Below are positions 34,013 through 41,759 of a stretch of 64,000 nucleotides of DNA, piece by piece; the first letter of the stretch is position 1; each line of letters starts with the position of its first letter. The position numbers and the translations under genes were made by a program. The notes beneath the pieces are model-generated. The model saw nothing but the letters and a program-made list of their open reading frames with translations. It was not told the DNA's origin and did no database searches. Location: NCBI RefSeq assembly GCF_016862555.1, contig NZ_BONE01000002.1:169366-233365 (forward strand), in the 5' to 3' direction. The stretch is from Asanoa siamensis. Lineage in GTDB: Bacteria > Actinomycetota > Actinomycetes > Mycobacteriales > Micromonosporaceae.

Positions 34013-34033
34013 GCGCCGCGCTTCGCGCGGCGC
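34013..34033. terminator. terminator-like dyad, left of cargo
   Basis: A perfect 8-bp stem GCGCCGCG / CGCGGCGC with a 5-base loop (CTTCG), followed by CTTGATT. The 37,920-37,937 dyad has a similar stem and the same CTTGATT tail; together the two flank the cargo region. Confidence 0.5.
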
Positions 34034-34839
34034 CTTGATTCTGTAGAGGAAATTTCGGCAACGACTCGACGTTCGTGGTCTTTAGCCACTAGCGAGTGTG
34101 GTGGTCTTGTGCCGACGCGACGCGCAGAACCGAGCCGGATGGATCGCCTGTTGGCATGCGACGGGCCTACGCTTGGGAAGGCTTGTTTACGTACGCCCCG
34201 TTCAGCGAGGCTTGAGTTGGGCGAGGGGCCGAGGCCTCTGACGAGCCATGGAAGAGTTGGCCGCGCTACCGGGGCCTCGGAGGAAGTCTCCTGCTCTGCG
34301 CGCGGCCCGGTCGGGTCACGGACCACTCTCCGCCGCGCCGTTCGACCTAGCAAACGCGGTAGCAGCCAGTCGCTTACAAAGTCCTCAGCAGTGTTCTCGA
34401 ATTGGGCGAGACCAGCGAGGACGGCGCATGCCGCGCCTGAGAGGCATGCAACATGAAACTCGGCGTCGTCGCCTTTGGTCTCCCGCGCCTGACTCGTCGC
34501 GGGCAACTCCGACCGGCCGAAGAGTCCGCGGCCACCGCGGATATGAACGAGCCGCCCGGATCCCTGACGCGCTTGCCACCGGTGCAGCAGGTCCCGTCGT
34601 GCGGCACCCGACCGGGTGCCTCTTCTCGGCTCCACGCGGAGCCGGTGCACCGCGCGCCCGTTGCCGCTGTGTCAGTTCAGGTCGAATGCTTTCGCGCTAT
34701 CTCCATTGCCGCGCAACCGTTGTCAGCATCCAGACCCTTTCTTCCACATTCCCGACGTCTCCGGTACGTTGCATGCATACGACACACGCCGCATGGGCCC
34801 GTCGCATGCCGTGCGGCGGCCACGCTTGGAAGGCTCTAG

Positions 34840-36594
34840 ATGAGTGAATTGACGAGCTACCCGATCCGGAAGATTCTAGATCAGGTTTATGCCGGGCAGA
34901 TTCGTATACCAGCATTCCAGCGAGGATTCGTGTGGGACGCGGCTCATGTCGCCCATTTTCTGGACAGCATCTATAAGGGCTATCCGTTCGGTTCGTTGCT
35001 GCTATGGCTCACCCAGGAACGTCTCACCTCCGAGCGCGACCTAGGTCCTTTTGAATTGCCAAATCCGCACGAAAAGTATCCCACCTCATATGTCTTGGAT
35101 GGACAGCAGCGCGTCACATCGCTGTTTGTCTCCTTTCAAACGGAGTTCGAGGCACCCAAAGACCCAAGCTGGCGTTCGGTCTACTTTGATCTATCGGCGC
35201 CGGACACTGCGCAGCAATCGCAGTTTGTGGCCTTGAAGCCCTCCGAAGTGGATCCGGACGCGCATTTCCCGCTAAGTTCGCTGTTCGACTCCGTTGCATA
35301 TCGCAAGGCTTCATCGCGCTTTATCGGCGAAAGGGAGATCAGGGCCGTCGATAAACTCCATAGCGTATTCAAGGAGGCACAAATTCCGATCCAGACGATG
35401 GAGACGGAAGATCGAGCGACGGTTGCAATTGTATTCGAGCGCATCAACCGTATGGGTGTTGCCCTCACTACGCTCGAACTGTTGTCTGCCTGGACCTGGA
35501 GCGAGCAATTTGACCTGCGCAATGAGCTTGAAACCCTCCAAGAGGAGCTCGAAGACTTCGCCTTCGGAGATATCGGCGCCGATCCCAATCTCGTCCTCCG
35601 CTGTTGTGCGGCAATCCTGAAATCAGATCCATCAATCGACGTCTTAATGAAACTTGACGGTGATGACGTTCGGGACAACTTTGACCGAGTACAAAACGGC
35701 ATCAAGGGCGCCGTTGAATTTCTGCAGAAACAGCTTCACGTCGCTACATTGCGGACGCTGCCATATCCGCTCTTGCTGGTTCCTTTGTCGGTCTACTTCG
35801 CCGTACCTGGTAACTCGCTCCGCGTGACACCCGAACACGAGGTTCGTACGCTGAAGCGCTGGTTCTGGCGGTCCTGCTTCGCTGAAAGGTACTCAGGCCA
35901 GACCGTGCGTGCGGCGCGAGCTGACATTCACGAGATGGCGCTCTTGCGAGATGGAATACCAAATGTGCTGGGCGACTTTACGGCTAACGTTAGTCCGATA
36001 TTTTTCCTGTATAACGACTTCCGCCCCGCAACCGCTAAGACTGCTACTTTTGTCAACCTCCTGGCGCAGCTTGGCCCGCGAAGTTTTATTTCGGGGAATC
36101 GAGTGGATCTCGAAAAAGTGCTTCAAGCTTATAATCGAGCCGAGTTCCATCACATGTACCCAAAAGCTTATGTGCAAAAGAATGCCGAACAGTGGCGCTC
36201 AAACTTCGTGAACTCGCTCGCCAACTTCTGCTTCCTCTCCCGAGCCGACAATAATAAGATCCGCGCGCAGTCGCCGCAAGACTATCGAAAATTGATGCCC
36301 TCAAGTGAGTCATCTGTGAGGACAATTCTCGCCACTGCCGCAGCAGGTGAATGGCTATTTACAGCGGGTTTTGATGATTTTGTTGGCACAAGGGCGGTTA
36401 CGCTTACGAAGATAGCGAAGACTTTGATTGAAAAGGGCTATGTGGATGTGGGAGACGTGACGAGTGCTATCTCCGCGACAATCGCAAAGAGAGAAGCCTG
36501 GGACCCGCGCTATGCTGTGAGGCAGCGACTCCGCCGCAACACGGAGCAGCAGACTCTGATTGATGCCCCTGGGGATCAACCGAGACTCTTGTAG
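34840..36594 (+). CDS. DUF262/HNH (GmrSD/SspE-like) protein, probable anti-phage nuclease
   Basis: A 584-residue protein in one chain. The DUF262 ParB-like N-terminal domain has YAGQIRIPAFQRGFVWDAAHVAHFLDSIYKGYPFGSLLLW and the DGQQR motif (residues 87-91), in which nucleotide hydrolysis is proposed. The C-terminal HNH-like (DUF1524) part has EFHHMYPKAYVQ (His437-His438, Pro441). GmrSD cuts glucosylated phage DNA, and SspE senses phosphorothioation and nicks invaders. Base composition is clearly less GC-rich than in the neighbours, indicating acquisition from outside. GGAAGG lies six bases before the ATG. No methylase or ssp genes are adjacent, so it is a stand-alone Type IV-like system. Confidence 0.83.
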   Translation: MSELTSYPIRKILDQVYAGQIRIPAFQRGFVWDAAHVAHFLDSIYKGYPFGSLLLWLTQERLTSERDLGPFELPNPHEKYPTSYVLDGQQRVTSLFVSFQTEFEAPKDPSWRSVYFDLSAPDTAQQSQFVALKPSEVDPDAHFPLSSLFDSVAYRKASSRFIGEREIRAVDKLHSVFKEAQIPIQTMETEDRATVAIVFERINRMGVALTTLELLSAWTWSEQFDLRNELETLQEELEDFAFGDIGADPNLVLRCCAAILKSDPSIDVLMKLDGDDVRDNFDRVQNGIKGAVEFLQKQLHVATLRTLPYPLLLVPLSVYFAVPGNSLRVTPEHEVRTLKRWFWRSCFAERYSGQTVRAARADIHEMALLRDGIPNVLGDFTANVSPIFFLYNDFRPATAKTATFVNLLAQLGPRSFISGNRVDLEKVLQAYNRAEFHHMYPKAYVQKNAEQWRSNFVNSLANFCFLSRADNNKIRAQSPQDYRKLMPSSESSVRTILATAAAGEWLFTAGFDDFVGTRAVTLTKIAKTLIEKGYVDVGDVTSAISATIAKREAWDPRYAVRQRLRRNTEQQTLIDAPGDQPRLL

Positions 36595-36793
36595 GCGCCC
36601 CGAGGCCGAGACGAGTGGAGCACATGGTTAGGAATGAAGTGCGTTCAAGGTCGTGACACGCGGCGTACCAGTAGAAGCTTCGGCTCTGGAGTTGGCAAGC
36701 CGGTTCCCCGCCGTGTTGGCCTCGCGCCCTTAGGACTTGCTGCCGACGTTCAACGCTGTTCGTGCCCAAATGCACCCTAGGATTCCTCGTGCA

Positions 36794-37429
36794 TTACGGC
36801 TTCGGCTCCGGCATCCGACTTGATAGGGGCTCCTCGCTTGCGCACTCAGGCTTGTTTTGAGTCAGCCATTCTCTATAGGCCTTCTCTATAATCCCGTCAA
36901 ACTTACGAAGCCTTCCGTGGTTAGCCTCCGCACGCCAAGGGGCGACCCTCACCCACCACTGCCGGCCCATTTCGGTCGAAAACAGTGTGTCCCTCAAAAG
37001 CACCCTCATTTCGTTATTCGAAAAATCGCCCACTAGCCAGCCCGAGCACCAGAACGTTGTCAACAGATTGATGTAGGTCTGCTGCTTAGCCTCCTCGTGG
37101 CTAAAGTCAGATTTCTCGCCCAGGCACTGCATCAATGACGGGTCATCCATCGCCATCTTCATCAGAGTGAGGTGGTGTTGCCGCATGCTGTACTGGGCAC
37201 TTAGCTGGGTCTGCCGCCTTTGCAGAATGAAGGTCGCCACGACGCCGGCAAGAGCCACGGCTGAGATGATCGCGGATACGGAACCGTATGCCTGACCGAT
37301 GAAGGAAAGGCGCTCCCAGTCACGCTCGTCTCCTCCAAGCAACCCAAAGAGGAACGGCAACTGGATAAGCCCGAGGGCAAACAGGAACACCATGGAAGCA
37401 ACTGCCGTCAATCGCACATACTTCGACAC
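36794..37429 (-). CDS. DUF6082 family membrane protein
   Basis: A 211-residue protein with two N-terminal membrane helices, LTAVASMVFLFALGLIQLPFLFGLLG and SVSAIISAVALAGVVATFILQRRQ, and a cytoplasmic helical part (YSMRQHHLTLMKMAMDDPSLMQCLG; WWVRVAPWRAEANHGRLRKFDGIIEKAYREWL). This is the DUF6082 architecture. Function unknown; members occur in actinobacterial mobile regions. It is convergent with the DUF262 gene, its composition is also AT-richer, and it may be part of the same cargo. Confidence 0.75.
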   Translation of the reverse strand: MSKYVRLTAVASMVFLFALGLIQLPFLFGLLGGDERDWERLSFIGQAYGSVSAIISAVALAGVVATFILQRRQTQLSAQYSMRQHHLTLMKMAMDDPSLMQCLGEKSDFSHEEAKQQTYINLLTTFWCSGWLVGDFSNNEMRVLLRDTLFSTEMGRQWWVRVAPWRAEANHGRLRKFDGIIEKAYREWLTQNKPECASEEPLSSRMPEPKP

Positions 37430-38009
37430 ATCCCAATGCTAGCGGCAAGCAGGCAAGGTCACTGTCCCTCGCCATCCCGTCTGCCGTCGACCCGCCCTCC
37501 TGGGGAGCGGGCTGCCGCCTGGCTCGCCACGTCAAGCGGACCTTGACGCACGGTCGGAGGCTGGCGGCCCGGGTGGTGGTCTGCTCGGCTCGCCCGGGTC
37601 GCCGGCTGGCGGATGGCCGCGCGGAACCACCCGGACCGCAAGGCGCCGACGAAGCCCCGGCCATCCCGGAGCCCGAGCGCCCCCGCCGGAGGCGCAGTAG
37701 CCGCCATCCCGCACGGCGCGCAGCTGCGGCGGGTCGACCGCGACCAGGCCGTCACGTCAAGCCCTCTTGTTCCCGTCGTCAGGGCCGCCGCTGTCTCGGT
37801 GCGGGTGCGGGCCGTAGCCCGGCGGGCTTGCCCCTGCCCGGCCGACGCCGAGTTTAGGTGGCGGCCGGGCTGGGGTGGAGGTTTGTTCCACCCGCGCGGG
37901 CCGGCTTTCGCGCCTCGGTGCGCCGCGTCAGCGGCGCCTTGATTAAGTACGGAAGCTCGGCATTGGGAGCCATCCTGAGCTTGGCTTGGCTGACGCCAAA
38001 CCAGCCCAC
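37430..38009. other. GC-rich intergenic stretch in the AICE
   Basis: 580 bp between the DUF6082 gene and the frameshifted HTH gene. It contains a dyad at 37,920-37,937. The 199-residue minus-strand open frame here has no family features and is not taken as a gene. A transfer origin or replication locus is possible but no specific sequence supports it. Confidence 0.4.
37920..37937. terminator. terminator-like dyad, right of cargo
   Basis: A perfect 7-bp stem GCGCCGC / GCGGCGC with loop GTCA, followed by CTTGATT. Its tail and stem resemble the dyad at 34,013-34,033. Confidence 0.45.
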
Positions 38010-38194
38010 CTACAGCTCTTCGTCCTCCGTGACCCGGTTGGCTCGGCGGGACTGCCACTCTCGAACGTCAGTGGTCTTCCAGACGCGTCCGACGGTGAGG
38101 TGGGCGATGGGTGCTGGGAAGTCGGGCGGTCGACTAGTACGGCGACGCGCTGGCGTGAAACTCCGAGATAGTCGGCTATCTCTGCCGCAGCCAT
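38010..38194 (-). pseudogene. frameshifted helix-turn-helix (excisionase/AlpA-like) gene
   Basis: MAAAEIADYLGVSRQRVAVLVDRP is read in one frame and PPDFPAPIAHLTVGRVWKTTDVREW, then QSRRANRVTEDEEL, in the next. Joined, they make a roughly 61-residue MerR/AlpA-type DNA-binding protein of the kind common in AICEs. The break lies where the coding strand reads GTCGACCGCCCGACTTC; one more C (CGC CCC GAC) restores the frame. It is either a true inactivation or a sequencing slip in a C run. GGAGG five bases before ATG 38194 supports the start. Divergent from the small-protein operon across the palindrome at 38,253. Confidence 0.7.
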
Positions 38195-38252
38195 GACTTC
38201 CTCCATGACGCGGACCCTCCGGCTGGCGTGGTTGTCGATCTGCCAACCGGGG

Positions 38253-38271
38253 GGTTGTCTACTAGACAACC
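38253..38271. promoter_or_regulatory. perfect palindromic operator
   Basis: GGTTGTCTA-C-TAGACAACC, with 9-bp arms and a one-base centre. It lies between the divergent HTH pseudogene and the small Cys-protein genes. It shares TGTCTA with the three boxes at 40,759-40,866, so the same regulator may bind both. Confidence 0.6.
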
Positions 38272-38289
38272 GTATGCCAGCGTGGAGGC

Positions 38290-38553
38290 ATGCGCTTACG
38301 GAACGCAACGAAACCTGTACCCGCTGCCCCGCGTCATCGGCGGTCCTGGCGGAGTTGGTGGCGTCGGTGTACCTGTGGGTTGCCGGCGCCGTGTGTGGAT
38401 CGGCTGACGGCTGGGACCGCTCCGGTTGAGCCGCGCCCGTGGGTGGCGCCGTCGTCGGTCGTTGCTGGTCGGCCGGCTTGGGATGATCCGACGACGCCGA
38501 CGCTGCGGCTGACCCTCGGTCAGGAGATGCGCAGCAACGGGTGGCGGCGGTGA
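38290..38553 (+). CDS. small Arg/Cys protein with CGLPAPC motif
   Basis: An 87-residue protein. RHRRSWRSWWRRCTCGLPAPCVDR is the only conserved-looking part; I recall similar RxCxCGLxxPC stretches in small genes of Micromonospora AICEs. The rest is Pro/Thr-rich. GGAGG lies only one base before this ATG, so the start may differ. It overlaps the next gene by 13 bp in another frame. The CGLPAPC motif parallels the Cys motifs of the next two proteins. Confidence 0.45.
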   Translation: MRLRNATKPVPAAPRHRRSWRSWWRRCTCGLPAPCVDRLTAGTAPVEPRPWVAPSSVVAGRPAWDDPTTPTLRLTLGQEMRSNGWRR

Positions 38554-38792
38554 CTGAGCCGATGTTCCGCCATTGCTACACCCGTCCGACCTGGACGTGC
38601 GTCGTTGATGGCGATGAGTGGCCGTGCGCGAGCGCGAAATCTGAGCTGCGGCACCAGTTCGGCGTGCGTGGGCGGGTCTTCATGGACTACTTCCTCAACC
38701 GGCTCCGCGAGGCTCGTCTGGACCTGCCGGACGAAGACGACTGGCTGTTGGTCAAGCGGTTCGTCCTGTGGTCGCCTGAGGACCACCGATGA
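38541..38792 (+). CDS. small Cys/Trp protein, AICE-associated
   Basis: An 83-residue protein: CYTRPTWTCVVDGDEWPCASAKSELRHQF, then an acidic amphipathic helix RVFMDYFLNRLREARLDL. The motif W-x-C-x5-EWPCxxAKxEL is shared with the next gene, so the two are paralogues. The Cys residues could bind zinc or form a small redox site. Start codon at 38541 or the in-frame Met a few codons later (residue 8). It overlaps the next gene by ATGA (38,789-38,792). Confidence 0.65.
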   Translation: MAAVTEPMFRHCYTRPTWTCVVDGDEWPCASAKSELRHQFGVRGRVFMDYFLNRLREARLDLPDEDDWLLVKRFVLWSPEDHR

Positions 38793-39088
38793 CGCAGCAA
38801 CCGATCCTGCTTCATCGGCCTGGCGGCTCGCTCTGGCTCTGCATCCTTTGCGGCTACGACTGGCCGTGTGGGCAGGCGCGGGTGGAGCTGGCGGAGGAGT
38901 TCCGCGACGACTTTCCCGGGCTGGCCGTCTACCTGGCCGCGCAACTGCACGCGGCGATGGATGACCTCATGGGCGGCCCGGACGTGACCGCGGCGGGTTT
39001 GACGAATCGCTTCCTCGGCTGGGCTCGGCCGCTGCGGTACGCGCAGTGGCACTGCGGCCCGTGTCAGCCCGCCAGGTCGGTCAAGTAG
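38789..39088 (+). CDS. small Cys/Trp protein, paralogue of the previous gene
   Basis: A 99-residue protein: SLWLCILCGYDWPCGQARVELAEEF has C-x2-CGYDWPC, followed by a helix like that of the previous protein (FPGLAVYLAAQLHAAMDDLMGG). A second CGPC lies near the end. Probably a zinc-binding protein; relatives in AICEs are often labelled flavin reductase without evidence. The 3' end overlaps the convergent PP2C-like gene by 25 bp. Confidence 0.65.
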   Translation: MTQQPILLHRPGGSLWLCILCGYDWPCGQARVELAEEFRDDFPGLAVYLAAQLHAAMDDLMGGPDVTAAGLTNRFLGWARPLRYAQWHCGPCQPARSVK

Positions 39089-39891
39089 GCGATTGTCGCG
39101 TCGTCGTGGGTCTTCCCGCGCGGCCACTGCTTCCCGTCGGGGTCCTTGCGTTCGGCGTCGCGGACGCGGTTGATGACCTCGGTCGGGCCGTCGGTGGAGA
39201 GCAGGCGAAGCACCTCGGACCAGTCGGCGAGGTGGAACCGGTCGGCGATCCGGCTCGCGCCGTCGCTGAGCAGCGCCGCCGATGTCATCTCCCGGACCGG
39301 CACGCTTCCGGTCAGGGCTTCCGCTGCCGCGCTCGGGTTGTCGGCGGCTACCCAGAACCCGCCTGGTTGGTTGCGGTGGGCGCGCAGTGCCTCGACGTAC
39401 GTGCGTCGGGCCGCGTCGTGCTCCGGGGTGTCGTTCGCCGCGTTGTCCATCGCGCTCCGGTAGCGGCGACCGACGATCGCCTCACGGTCGTCGCTGACCA
39501 CTAGGGGCTCCCCATCGACCAGGTCGAGAACGAGCACGGAGTCGGCGAGGACGAGATAGTCGACGTGCGGGCCGGCAAGCCTGAGTAGGACGACGGTGGC
39601 CGACGGGCTGCTCGGGTCCGCGACGTCACAGGTAGCGCGGTGTGCGTCGGCGACCGAACCGATGCCGGCCGCCAGAACGTCGCGGAGATCCGGTGCCCCG
39701 TCCGTGCTCAGCAGGTCGACAAGGGCGCCGCCTAGTCGTCGGGTGAACCAGGCGACACCATGGTGACAGGTCGAGCGCGTGCCGGACAGGCCGGCGCCGT
39801 CGAGGAGGATGGCCGCGCCCGGGATCGCGGCGGCGAAGTCCTCGTTGGGATGGTCGTCCTTCGCGGGGCTCGTGGCCAGGGCTGCGCGCAT
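39064..39891 (-). CDS. PP2C-like phosphatase domain protein
   Basis: A 275-residue protein with PP2C-type serine/threonine phosphatase features: HPNEDFAAAIPGAAILLDGAGL (the Glu-Asp and Asp-Gly metal ligands), VDYLVLADSVLVL (core strand with Asp), VREMTSAALLSDGASRIAD (the SDG motif) and KTHDDATIAYL (the final Asp). Metal ligands appear to be kept, so activity is plausible. The start overlaps the HTH gene stop by one base (TGATG), so the two are co-translated. A regulator made and modified together is an attractive idea; the substrate is unknown. Confidence 0.72.
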   Translation of the reverse strand: MRAALATSPAKDDHPNEDFAAAIPGAAILLDGAGLSGTRSTCHHGVAWFTRRLGGALVDLLSTDGAPDLRDVLAAGIGSVADAHRATCDVADPSSPSATVVLLRLAGPHVDYLVLADSVLVLDLVDGEPLVVSDDREAIVGRRYRSAMDNAANDTPEHDAARRTYVEALRAHRNQPGGFWVAADNPSAAAEALTGSVPVREMTSAALLSDGASRIADRFHLADWSEVLRLLSTDGPTEVINRVRDAERKDPDGKQWPRGKTHDDATIAYLTDLAG

Positions 39892-40733
39892 CAGGTCTCC
39901 TCGAACCGCGTAAACGGGGTCCGGAGCTCGACTCGACGGGGCTCGTTGGTGTCGGGGTCGTACTCCGTCTCCACCAGCACTGAGAAGTTGTCGGTCTTGA
40001 CCGCCGCGTACAGCTCGGCGAGCCGGGAGCAGATCAGCTCCACCACTCCCAGCGAACCGGGCGGGTGGATACCCGTGAAGATCATGACAGATCCTTGGCC
40101 ATCCGGCCGGGGGAGCCGACCGAGGTACGCGACGTCGCTGTTCGTCGGTGGCGTCTGGTCCTGTCCCGACCGGTAGACGGTGCCGGTCGCGCGGTCGACC
40201 AGTGTCCACGGACCGTCGGCGGCCCGCTCGAACTGGAGCGTCGGGTCCTGTGCCAGCACTGCGGCGACCGTGTCGGAGATCCTGGGGCCGGAAATCACGA
40301 TCAGTGACGGGCGGTTGAGGTCGACGGCGCCGTCAACGCCGACGTGCTCGAACTCGGCAGACAAGCCCATCGACCGGGCTAGCTCGCCGAGCCGCTGGGC
40401 GCCGGCTACGTCCTCGATGGCGACCACGGGCCGGGATCGGATGGCCTCGCGCTTGAGTGGCGTGATGATCGTGACTGTGCCGGAGCCGAGGAATGCGCCC
40501 TCGGGAGCAGGTGCGGCCTGGCGGATCTGATGGATTCGCCCGCGGGTCAAGCCGACCCGCTGCGCGATGTCCGCATAGGACAGTCCGTCGTTGTGCAGCT
40601 CTTGGATGACGCGCCGCCGTAGCCGCGCGAGTTCGGTGATCTCTTCCTGGGCGGTGGACATCCGCTCGGTGGCCTGGCGAAGCAGTTCGAACGGGTCCCG
40701 CAGCCGCCCGATGCGGTCCACTTCGTCCGACAT
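39891..40733 (-). CDS. HTH regulator with sigma-70 region 4-like domain
   Basis: A 280-residue protein. Residues 1-75 are helical with a clear HTH (LARLRRRVIQELHNDGLSYADIAQRVGLTRGRIHQIRQ), like sigma region 4 and related plasmid regulators. The C-terminal 200 residues are alpha/beta: SLIVISGPRISDTVAAVLAQDPTLQFERAADGPWTLVDRATGTVYRSG suggests a ligand or nucleotide-binding fold, unidentified. It is divergent from the pra operon across the TGTCTA boxes, a place fitting a KorSA-type repressor. No evidence of which nucleotide or peptide it senses. Confidence 0.72.
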   Translation of the reverse strand: MSDEVDRIGRLRDPFELLRQATERMSTAQEEITELARLRRRVIQELHNDGLSYADIAQRVGLTRGRIHQIRQAAPAPEGAFLGSGTVTIITPLKREAIRSRPVVAIEDVAGAQRLGELARSMGLSAEFEHVGVDGAVDLNRPSLIVISGPRISDTVAAVLAQDPTLQFERAADGPWTLVDRATGTVYRSGQDQTPPTNSDVAYLGRLPRPDGQGSVMIFTGIHPPGSLGVVELICSRLAELYAAVKTDNFSVLVETEYDPDTNEPRRVELRTPFTRFEET

Positions 40734-40758
40734 ATGCGTCCTCGTAATATGTGAATGG

Positions 40759-40866
40759 CTGTCTAGCCCCCTTGACGGTGTTCAACATACCGCCCTACCG
40801 TTCTGTCTATCCCCCTATACATCTCAGCACAGCCAATTCGGGCGACCCGTCCAGGGGGCTAGACAG
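40759..40866. promoter_or_regulatory. three TGTCTA-type operator boxes
   Basis: CTGTCTAGCCCCC at 40,759-40,771, CTGTCTATCCCCC at 40,803-40,815 and the inverse GGGGGCTAGACAG at 40,854-40,866. They lie in the 146 bp between the HTH regulator (minus) and the pra gene (plus). The outer two form a perfect 13-bp inverted repeat. Likely the control site for the AICE genes on both sides. Confidence 0.65.
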
Positions 40867-40879
40867 TCAGGAGAAGCGA

Positions 40880-41323
40880 GTGATCCAGAACATCCAGGTG
40901 CCGGCACCGATGGAGTTCGTGTTCCCGGCCGGTCTGCTCGGTCTGCGGGTGGAGGCGGTGACGGACTTCGACAAGCGCGGCCAGGGCGACGACCAGGCGC
41001 GCGACAAGAACACCGGTGAGCGGCTATGGCAGGTCGTAGCCGTCGACCTCGACCCCGAGGCGGGGAAGTTCGGCCGCCCGACCGAGGTGAAAGTGAAGAT
41101 CGCCGCGCCGGTTCAGCCGGTGCTTCCGGAGTCGGCGATGCCGGGCTACCCGCCCGCGATCGAGTTCACCGACCTGGTGCTCACGCCGTACGTCGATTCC
41201 CAGCGGTGCAAGGGCGCCGGCTCCGGTGCCCACAGGTGCCGGGCTCGGTTGGCGTACTCGATCCGCGCGGGTGCCGTGATCGCGCCGCAGGGTGTCGCCC
41301 GTGGTCGCAAGGGCGCCGCTTGA
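40880..41323 (+). CDS. Pra-like replication/integration/excision activator
   Basis: A 147-residue protein. FVFPAGLLGLRVEAVTDFDKR, then ERLWQVVAVDLDPEAGKFGRPTEVKVKIAAPVQPVLPE, then FTDLVLTPYVDSQRCKG ... AYSIRAGAV. This agrees with the actinobacterial family annotated as plasmid replication, integration and excision activator (Pra of pSAM2), which turns on rep-xis-int. AGGAGA lies five bases before GTG 40880. The first gene of the element's main operon, directly behind the TGTCTA boxes. Confidence 0.75.
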   Translation: MIQNIQVPAPMEFVFPAGLLGLRVEAVTDFDKRGQGDDQARDKNTGERLWQVVAVDLDPEAGKFGRPTEVKVKIAAPVQPVLPESAMPGYPPAIEFTDLVLTPYVDSQRCKGAGSGAHRCRARLAYSIRAGAVIAPQGVARGRKGAA

Positions 41324-41412
41324 TCCATGTCGCACGTCGGGGCGGGTCCTCCTGCCAAGAACGATCCCGCCCCGACGCCTCAACAAACCCTCTCGAAAGG
41401 GAAAGGGCAGTC

Positions 41413-41538
41413 ATGTCAAGGCTAGTCGAGCTATCCCGGGCGCTAACGGAGCTATGGCGGGCGTGCGCGAGCTGCGGCCTGCTGTTCCCCGGCGCCCCCG
41501 GCCAGACCCGGTGCGTGTCATGCGGCGGGTGGTCGTGA
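41413..41538 (+). CDS. tiny zinc-ribbon protein (41 aa)
   Basis: A 41-residue protein: an N-terminal helix followed by CASCGLLFPGAPGQTRCVSCGGW, a four-Cys (C-x2-C ... C-x2-C) zinc ribbon. AAAGGGAAAGGG lies five bases before the ATG. Its stop overlaps the next start (TGATG). Short but well formed; probably a DNA- or protein-binding accessory of the element. Confidence 0.65.
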   Translation: MSRLVELSRALTELWRACASCGLLFPGAPGQTRCVSCGGWS

Positions 41539-41759
41539 TGCGCGCCTCCAACCTGCGCCGGATCGCCGCCGAACAGGCCGCGCTCCTGCGGACCCTGCGC
41601 ACCGCGACGCCATCACCCGCGAAGGTCACCGGGATCTGGTGCCAGTCGTGCCGGCGCTGGCGCAAGCCCTCGAAGTTCGCCGGCTCCTCGGCCCACTGCA
41701 CCACGTGTACGGCGATCGTCGCCGCGCTGGCACGTCGCGTCCGCGAGCGGAGGGTCTGA
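41538..41759 (+). CDS. small zinc-ribbon-like protein (73 aa)
   Basis: A 73-residue protein with WCQSCRRWRKPSKFAGSSAHCTTCTAIV, which has four Cys in two C-x2-C pairs, between basic helices. A probable zinc-binding DNA-associated protein. The first codon overlaps the previous stop (TGATG), and the gene after it starts in the same way at 41759. Function unknown. Confidence 0.65.
   Translation: MRASNLRRIAAEQAALLRTLRTATPSPAKVTGIWCQSCRRWRKPSKFAGSSAHCTTCTAIVAALARRVRERRV

Larger units (their letters stand above)
33536..34839. other. AICE left end, no supported gene
   Basis: 1.3 kb between attL and the cargo. It contains a long hairpin (33,543-33,558 / 33,570-33,585, 14 of 16 matches), integrase arm-type repeats (33,631-33,657), a seven-codon ORF with a perfect ribosome site (33,835), its following hairpin (33,868-33,884) and a terminator-like dyad at 34,013. 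From about 34,050 to 34,839 I see no coding signal; frames on both strands have unnatural composition and no family features. Confidence 0.55.

Noticed and set aside
33712..34650. 312-residue minus-strand frame in the AICE left end
   Set aside because: No family features, no plausible ribosome site, and amino-acid usage unlike the coding frames nearby.
37459..38058. 199-residue minus-strand frame
   Set aside because: Arg/Ala/Gly low-complexity, no recognisable domain, and it overlaps the end of the frameshifted HTH gene.
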